NCBI RefSeq assembly: GCF_021018805.1
Contig: NC_086258.1
Location: 21,280,692-21,344,691 of the forward strand
DNA from: Prinia subflava
Taxonomy: Eukaryota; Chordata; Aves; Passeriformes; Cisticolidae
Direction of reading: 5' to 3'
DNA: 64,000 nucleotides
Positions 57,131 through 64,000 of this stretch are shown one piece after another. The translations under genes and the position numbers were made by a program. Numbering within the stretch: position 1 is the first letter of the stretch; every line of letters starts with the position of its first letter. The notes beneath the pieces are model-generated. The model ran no database searches. It was not told where the DNA came from and saw nothing but the letters and a program-made list of their open reading frames with translations.

Positions 57131-60100
57131 GAGCACTGTAAGGAAATACAGCCCAAACCTGGCTCTTGGGGCAAATAGCAGATAATCTTGAGGACTAGAG
57201 AAATTCAAACTGGAAGAAACTTTCTTCCAAAGCAAATCAGAGCAGAACCTGGTTGCAGAGGTGCCCTGGTGACCCAGCAGTCTCTCTGTGTCCAGCTCTT
57301 TCCTTGGGTGTAACTAATTGTGGCTGCTTTGGAATTTTCCCGAGTGATATTTAGTTTGGCTCATTGTTTCTCACCTCAGGGTTAAGCTTTTTGAACTCTA
57401 CCATTCATGAGATAATTTTTTTCCCCTTAATGAGCTCCCTGTAGATGTTTTCAAATTTATCAGCAAGTTAATTAGTTTTGTAAACCAGAATACCCAATGG
57501 TTTTCATTTCCATGCAGCAAACACTGCAAAACTCCTGGACTTTTATTCAGGGTTGACAAGCATGAGAGCACTGACTCCAGTTTTAGCACAAACAGCTCCA
57601 GATCCGAAGTGTAGAGGGGGGGAATTTGTGGCTGTGTTTGGCCATGACCCCTGGGGCTCAGTGGCTCTGACACAACCCTTTGCACCATCAACTTTTGGAA
57701 GGAGAAAGTTTCATGAAGCTGCACAAACCTCAGGAATATCAATTGCATGACCAAGAGTGTCAGAAACACTTTATTCACTTTTTCTTATGCTCTGTAGAAA
57801 AAAGATCTTCACGATGATCAAAATTCCTGCAATTCTGGGATCGGGTAAAATCAAACCACTTGGAGTTTGTTCAGTCTGCCCTCCCCATTTCTGCCTCTCA
57901 GTTTCAGGGACAGACAAACAGATTTCCAGGAAGGAAAAACTGCTGAAAATGTATCAGAACAATCAGATTTTTCATTTACCAAACTGACAGACTCTATTTT
58001 TGCCCTGGTGGATGGGAGCGCTGGACTTGGGGTGGCAGCCACTACAGGTATTACCTGAGGTGCTTCTTTTCCTTGGAAATACAAAAGTGTGATTGCTCTC
58101 TGCGGCAACAGTTTGTTTTCCTCCTTCCTCCCTCCCTCCCTCCCTCCTTCCTGTTGTTCACATGGAAACAAACTCAGACGTCTTTAAAGCATTTCATCTT
58201 AAGTATCTCTTGAAACCTGTATGACTTGGTGCCCTGAACCTCCCTCTCTCATACAGGCTTTAGACAAAACAACAAAAAAACCTCGTTATCTGGAATTCTG
58301 CACGTGGTGGAAATTTCATTTTTTTCTCACACGGGGCAGGTTTGGGATTTTCACTCTGACCTGGACCACACGGGAATCATTTCAGCACTGGGTCCTGGAC
58401 AGAGGCAACCTGACTGCGCCTCAAGGGCACATCCAGAATCCCTGGAGCCTGAGTGCTGCTGCTGGCCCCAGACCTGGGGTTGTGCATCACCTCCTGCAGT
58501 ATTCCCTGGAGTATCGCTCTGTCCTTGTGATGCCCTGGTCATCATCCACATCACATTAAAAATGGGAGACAAGCCCTGCTTTTATTTTGCAGTCCTACTG
58601 AGAATGGCTGTAATTTCACTTCCCCCTCATTCTGCAGTAGTCTCACTCGCTCTTTTCTCCTCCTCATTTCATTTACATAACCAAAGAGCTTTTTCTCTTG
58701 GCTTTAACATGTAACTCACTGTGACACTTGACAGTTCTCCCTTCATCACTGCACTTCTTGACCTCTAAGTTGTACTCCTTTGCTGATCAATCTCCTTCAG
58801 CTTGGTTTCTAAAGAGAAAAAAAAATCTCAACCACTTTTTCATTCTTTCACTCCTTCTCCTTCAATAACTTCAAAACCCACTGGCCAATTCCAACTCCAC
58901 CTGAAAGAATGGCAGAAGCACCTGTGATAATTAAGATTCTGCAAAGTATTTTTTTTTCCAAAAACTGGCAGCTGAGTAGATGAGAGAGATTCAAATTAGT
59001 GGCTGCACGGAGGGAAAAGGAAGCATCTCCAAACCATTTCAGATTTCTCTTGGCAGCTGCCTGCTTGTCAGTCAGCACCAGCCTGCAGGAGCCTGTGAGA
59101 GCCTCCAGGCTCGCCCAGCTCCCCTGGGATCAGGGAAATGCTGGGTGAGACTTAAGGGTTTGGGGTCTCTGTCGCGGTTTTGGGGTAACTGGAGTGCAGG
59201 AAAAACAGCCCATCCCTAAGCAACCCCAAATTCCTGGTTGCACAGCCTAAGGAAGAAGTTGTTCTCTTTCCCTCCAGGCTCTGCTTATTCCTAAGAGGCC
59301 TTTTCTAAATTCAGTCTATTGTGATGCCTCCTCCCCTGAAAATCCTGAAAATCCAGGTCCAAACAGTTTTACACCTGGAATTTGGGATGCTGCCTCTGAA
59401 CTGAAGTCCTTGAGCTTGTCAGAGTTTGCTAAACACTTCCCTGAGTTTGTAAGAGCTTTCCTTTGGGAACTGAAGAGGTTTACCCACAGATCCATCCTCT
59501 GTCCTGGGATTTCATTTCATCTGAAGTCTTTTGTGCTCATTCCACTCAAGGTCGTGGTGTCCCCTGAGCAGCTTCTCAGTGTGAGTGGTGCCTCTGGTTT
59601 ATCCAGCTGGGCAAAGAAACTCATGGGATATCCAAGGGACCAGAGGGAACTGGGAATTGTTCTGTAAACTGTTGTTTTCTAGGGTATTAAATTCCTCTGA
59701 TGACAAAATTCGTCCCCTAATTTTGGGGCATTTACCCATTTCCAGCTCTGTGAATCTTCAGCTTCTTATAAACATTCCTCCAGCAGAACCTCTTTTAGCA
59801 TTCTGTCCCAGACTGGGAACAGCCATGACACACTTTCATTGCCACGATTTCCTTGATTTTCTCCTCTTTCCATCACATTCCCACCTCACCTGCACAGCCC
59901 TGGAAGGCTGCACACCCCAGGGCAAGCCTCAACCACTCCCTGTCCCTTAACTCTCTCAGCTCCTTCACATCTCCACTATTTTTTGTTGCTGCTGTTCAGA
60001 CACTGATGCCCCAACCCTTTCACACTGACCCATTGAGGTGCTCTGATGTTTTTACTCCTCTTCACACTCCTGCTGGCTCACATTTGTCCTTTCTTTTCTT

Positions 60101-61322
60101 CACTGCACCTCCTTTCCCTGACCAGAAATTCTTAACCAAGGCTCTCTGACCACAGGGAGTGGTTCTGCTGTTCTTTTTTCCAGTTTTTTCCCTTTGTATC
60201 CTGCCTAAGAACAGTGTCCTTTCTTGTCTCCCATTCCATTTTCCTTATACTCTGCCTTGTTTTGCTTGGACTTTCTCCCCTTACTTTAACTCCTTACCAG
60301 CTCTTCTTACTTTTCCTGTCCCCCTTTATTTTGGAGAATGAGGTGCCCCTTCATCTCCATCTGTGCTGAGTTTTTTGCATATTCATTGCTGCAGCAATTC
60401 AGTTCCTTAGATCTCTTTACCAGCACCTGGCCTCTTCCTCTTCTATGTGGCCTTCAAATTCTCCTGATCACCTAATTTCTGCAAATCTGGGCTTTCTTGG
60501 ACAGTCATGTCTTACCTGTCATTTCCACTTTAAATGTATTCATTTTTAATTTCCCTGTCTGGTTTTATTCATCCCTTGTCTTTCACCAGCTCAGTGTGTG
60601 TTTGACCTTGGAGAAATGTCCCTCAAGAGCAAGATGTGTCCAGTGTCTCCTTTCTGGGGCTACAATTCCTCTGGACATTAATGTGGCTTTAATCCATCAC
60701 CACTGCCTTCTCTTTTTGCTTTAACCCGTGGAATACAGACTTCCTAATTCACACCCAGGGTTTCAGCCTGGGGTCTCATGGGCACAGTCTTTGGTCTTTG
60801 CAGGATGTGAAGAGGATTGGAAGGCCTGTGGGGATCCTTTCAGAATAAGCTTTCTTTGTAGGTGTAAAATATTATTGCCATCCATGATGATTATTAGAAT
60901 AATAAAGATCTCATTAGAGAAGCAGCAGGACTGTTCTCAGGTACTGCACAGAGCCCTCCCTGGGAAAGGCAGCAGTGTGAGATATGCTGATGCTGCCTTC
61001 TAGCAGAGACATTTGAACAACTCGTGCTAATTACCATTAATAAATATCTGCTGAAAGCATGATTGGGAACCAGGCACATGCACAACTTTGGCTGCTGATT
61101 GAAAATTGTACCACCAGGTTGTATTTTCTGCTCACTTCCATGATAAATCTCCAAGGGACTTTTGTTGTTCATGCCTGCAATCAAAAACATTTGGGTTCTG
61201 CCTGTGCCATATCCCCCACCCCATGCATGGGGTATCCTCAGGTGTGTTTTACACCCACCACACCCCCAGCCTGCTTTTCTGATGGACACAAAGCCCTGAA
61301 TTCACCAGAATGTTTGGTGGCC
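57131..61322. other. Intronic unique sequence, pyrimidine-rich in part
   Basis: No gene is recognised. A short CCTCC run lies near 58125-58150. The part at 59840-60730 is C/T-rich on the plus strand without a simple period. It may be a decayed repeat I do not recognise. Confidence 0.35.
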
Positions 61323-62120
61323 TGTTGGGAAAAGTAAAAGTTTAACAGGAGAGTTTCACAGATACATAGGTTTAGCAGAAGACTCTCTGCATGTAGAACC
61401 TGAGAAGAGAATAGAGATGGAAGCAAGTTTTGATATAGAAGAATAAAGGATGTCTAAAGTAAGAATTGCTGAGCCAGTTGTTACTGGACAACTAAGAAAG
61501 CAAAGGTTAAGTCGAGTTGGAAAAAGGTTTTATGGCTAGAGCAAAGCATATTTTGACCACAAAGAAGATGTTTTCACCAAGTAGAAATAGGTCTTATAAA
61601 AGTAAAAGATACCATAAGCAAACAAACCCCATGTTTTTACCAAGTAGAAACAAAGTCTAAGAATTTTCCACTGCAAGAAAACAGAAAAACAACTTTGAGC
61701 TTAAACTGTACCATAATATGGATATGACAGTGGTTATGATAGGCCATAGGTAAATGTAAAAGGTATTGTGTATGGTGCTGATTGGTTTTTATGTATTAAG
61801 ATGCTCAGCAAAGAAAACTATAATAATGCACTGTAACCAGAACCAAGGGGGCTCCAGGCTTGCCTATGAGCTGGAGCTGGCTGGGTTTAGGCTGGGCTCT
61901 GCACACCCACGAGCCAGGACTGCTGCAATAATCAGCAGTTGGAACAATTTTGGAACAGAGCTGCCTGACCTCCCCACATCTCTCTCACCATCATCTCTTA
62001 CAGCCCCCTCCTCACTGGTTGTGGCTGTGCCCTGCCCACGCTCTGCTGCCCTTGGCTCTGCCCTGGTTCCTGGCTCTGCTCTCCCATGCCACAGCACACA
62101 GCAGGATTGTGCCAGAGCCA
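61323..62120 (+). mobile_element. Possible LTR-type element, low confidence
   Basis: A long A-rich block (61330-61830) beginning TGTTGGGAAAAG is followed abruptly by GC-rich sequence. That part has a 'gctgcaataatcagcag' stretch and CT-rich DNA ending near 62110. The A-rich-then-GC-rich plan and the AATAAT near the switch resemble an LTR or a piece of internal retroviral DNA. I could not match it to another copy in the window. Confidence 0.3.
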
Positions 62121-62135
62121 CCAAACCCGAGGGAA

Positions 62136-62420
62136 TGATGCCTTGGGAAGGCTGACCTGGAGCAGAGACTGGACAGAGCTAAGAGAATAAAGTAGATGTT
62201 TATTAAAAGGCCTTTAAGGATGCAGGGAATTCATAGCCACAGAAGCCTGGCCAGATTCCCTAATGGAGAGAGAGCCATGGATCAGAGGCAGCTCTTTCTA
62301 TCCTCTTTGAAACTTCATTTGCATTCATCAGCATCCAAAAACTCATGAAAATGCCTGGGCAGGGCAGGGCTCAGCCTTCAGAGCTGGCCTTGCCTCCTAC
62401 AACCCTGATCTGATACAGAA
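62136..62420 (-). mobile_element. ERV LTR, copy F, partial or diverged
   Basis: It starts with the same TGATGCCTTGGGAAGGCTGA terminus as copies B and D, followed by 'gcagagactggacagagcta', 'gagaataaagtaga' and 'aaaaggcctttaaggatg', so U5 and R are shared. Beyond about 62225 the U3 differs from B and D, suggesting a different subfamily or recombination. The far end was not located. Confidence 0.65.
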
Positions 62421-62972
62421 ACCCGCAGAGACAGGAGCTCTGAGTGGTGGGGCTCTAAGACTGCAGTTTTTTATTTCTTTCCTCTTTTACAACTGTACTC
62501 CCAATTTTGTAACCAGGAACTGAATCTTCCTTGTAATTCAGATAAACTCCTGCAAGATTTCACTTGCTATTTTGAGCAAGGACAGCAGGAGGGATGATGT
62601 TTGCCTGGAAGCAATTAACCCCCCTGTACAGGTGAATTCCTGGGCTGCTGGGCTCCAGGATGAATTGGGAAATCTCAGGATGGGGACGCATTTTGTGCCA
62701 AGCTGCAGGGAACATCTGGCAGGCTGCTTATCAGCAGCTGCAGGTCGTAGGGTGGTTTCTGGGAGGCATCTGCTGACAAGCAGAGGGGACAATCCGAGTG
62801 CTGAAGGAACACCCTGAGTGCAGAAGGGACATTCTGTGTCACTCAGGGCTCCTGGATGCTCAGCTGCTCCCATGGGGAGGTGCACAGGCGGAGGCACAGG
62901 GCCTGTGTGTCCTCTGTAAATCCCCCTGAGGACACCCAGGCCTGGCTCAGAGCCTGACTTTGGGGATTCCTC
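62421..62972. other. Intronic unique sequence between LTRs
   Basis: No gene or repeat is recognised between two LTRs of the same orientation. I see no retroviral coding remnant, so the pair is not an obvious provirus. Confidence 0.4.
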
Positions 62973-63427
62973 TGATGCCTTGGGAAGGCTGAGCTGGAAC
63001 AGAAACTGGACAGAGATAGAGAATAAAGTAGATTTTTATTGAAAGGCCATAAAGGACACACCTTGGGCAGGACAAGAGCCTGGCCAGGGCTACACCCAAG
63101 GTGGACCCAAAATGAACACAAAATGGACAAACAGTCACGAGGTCTCACACTTTTCTAAGTTTTGGTCCATTTGCATATTGGGGTTTCATTGTCCAATTCC
63201 AGCTGCAGGTGATGCAGTCCCATCCTTCTTGTTCCTCCCTTCAGCCACCCTTGTTTGTGCTTTTGGGCTGAACACTTGTCCCAGCTGTCCTTGGTGTGCA
63301 GCAGGAGAAGGATTTGTTTTGTGTCCCTGCTGTGTGCAGAGCTGAGTGACCCTGAGTGTGAGCTCAGAGCTGCACCCCTGGGCAGCACAGAGCCTGAAAT
63401 ACAGGGAAGAGAAAACTGAAGGCTTCA
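62973..63427 (-). mobile_element. ERV LTR, copy D
   Basis: It begins TGATGCCTTGGGAAGG and ends near GGCTTCA (copy B has GCATCA). It is nearly identical to copy B over 'caggacaagagcctggccag', 'aagttttggtccatttgcat', 'gatgcagtcccatccttctt' and 'gagctcagagctgcacccct'. The same 67-residue chance frame is shared almost unchanged with copy B, which indicates recent common origin. Solo LTR. Confidence 0.92.
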
Positions 63428-64000
63428 GCTCAGGTGAGCTGGGCCCAGGATTCTTCCTCTGGAGCCCATTTCCCCTGGAGGATGTTTCACAGGTTGTGGC
63501 CCTGCTGTGCAGAGGCTGCCTTGAGGTGACCAGAACACTTTGGGCAGGACAGGTTTCACTGTTTAGTGGAATTCCCCCTTGGATTCCCTGCTCAGCATCT
63601 CCAGGTAAATCCAGGCTCCTGGACTCACTTGCACCATGCTTCAGCCCCTGATTAATCCTGGAACAGGGATTGGAAATGCAGAACTGGGGGAGTCACTGCT
63701 GTGGGGCTTGGGACACACATTCCCTGGAATAAATAAAACCTTCCAGCACTGGGTTCCTTGTGGGTGCCCCCAGACTTAGAGCGTCTGGGGTGGCTACTGG
63801 GAGGAGAAAGATTGCCTGAGTTCTTGCCACAAAATCCTCCCTTCCTTCTTTTCCTTTGCAGCCCAGGAGCTGCAGGTTTCCCTGTGCTGGACAGTCAGGA
63901 TTCCTGGAACCACTGGGTTCCTGCCAAAGCTTGCTCTGCTCCAGAGTGTCAGATGAAATGCTGGTGGATCAGTTAATTATCTGATTTCTTCTGCAAGGCT
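63428..64000. other. Intronic unique sequence to window end
   Basis: No gene or mobile element is recognised. Confidence 0.35.

Overview
This window is nuclear DNA from a bird, probably a passerine. It has low gene density and several truncated CR1 LINE tails in both orientations. It also has a set of closely related solo LTRs of endogenous retroviruses and abundant micro- and minisatellites. Passerine is inferred from the LTR load and is less certain than bird.

The only protein-coding gene I can support is SHISA6, on the minus strand, represented by its last two coding exons: 25257-25409 (153 nt) and 18565-19115 (551 nt with stop). They join in frame across a 6.1-kb GT-AG intron. They encode the cytoplasmic tail of an AMPA-receptor auxiliary membrane protein. 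The tail has a PPSY motif, a run of ten six-residue repeats, a short His run and a C-terminal PDZ ligand (EVTV). The signal peptide, cysteine-rich ectodomain and transmembrane segment are not found here and should lie beyond position 64000.

Layout: 1-12.7 kb is downstream of SHISA6 and holds LTR and CR1 remnants, a 10-bp satellite and no recognisable gene. About 12.77-18.56 kb is a possible long 3' UTR with a 20-bp minisatellite inside. 18.6-25.4 kb holds the two exons and the last intron. 25.4-64 kb is the preceding, unfinished intron. That intron contains a two-phase pentanucleotide array, a 200-base assembly gap, a 0.76-kb polypurine tract, a TTTCC array of opposite strand polarity, CR1 and older LINE pieces, an LTR inserted into a CR1, five further relatives of that LTR, a 41-bp minisatellite and one repeat-free AT-rich block that looks like an enhancer.

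I see no convincing new enzyme or defence system. The most interesting observations are the hexapeptide repeat in the SHISA6 tail, the nested LTR-in-CR1 insertion, the inverted LTR copies, and the opposite-polarity purine/pyrimidine tracts in one intron. Repeat boundaries were read by eye and are approximate unless terminal bases are stated.
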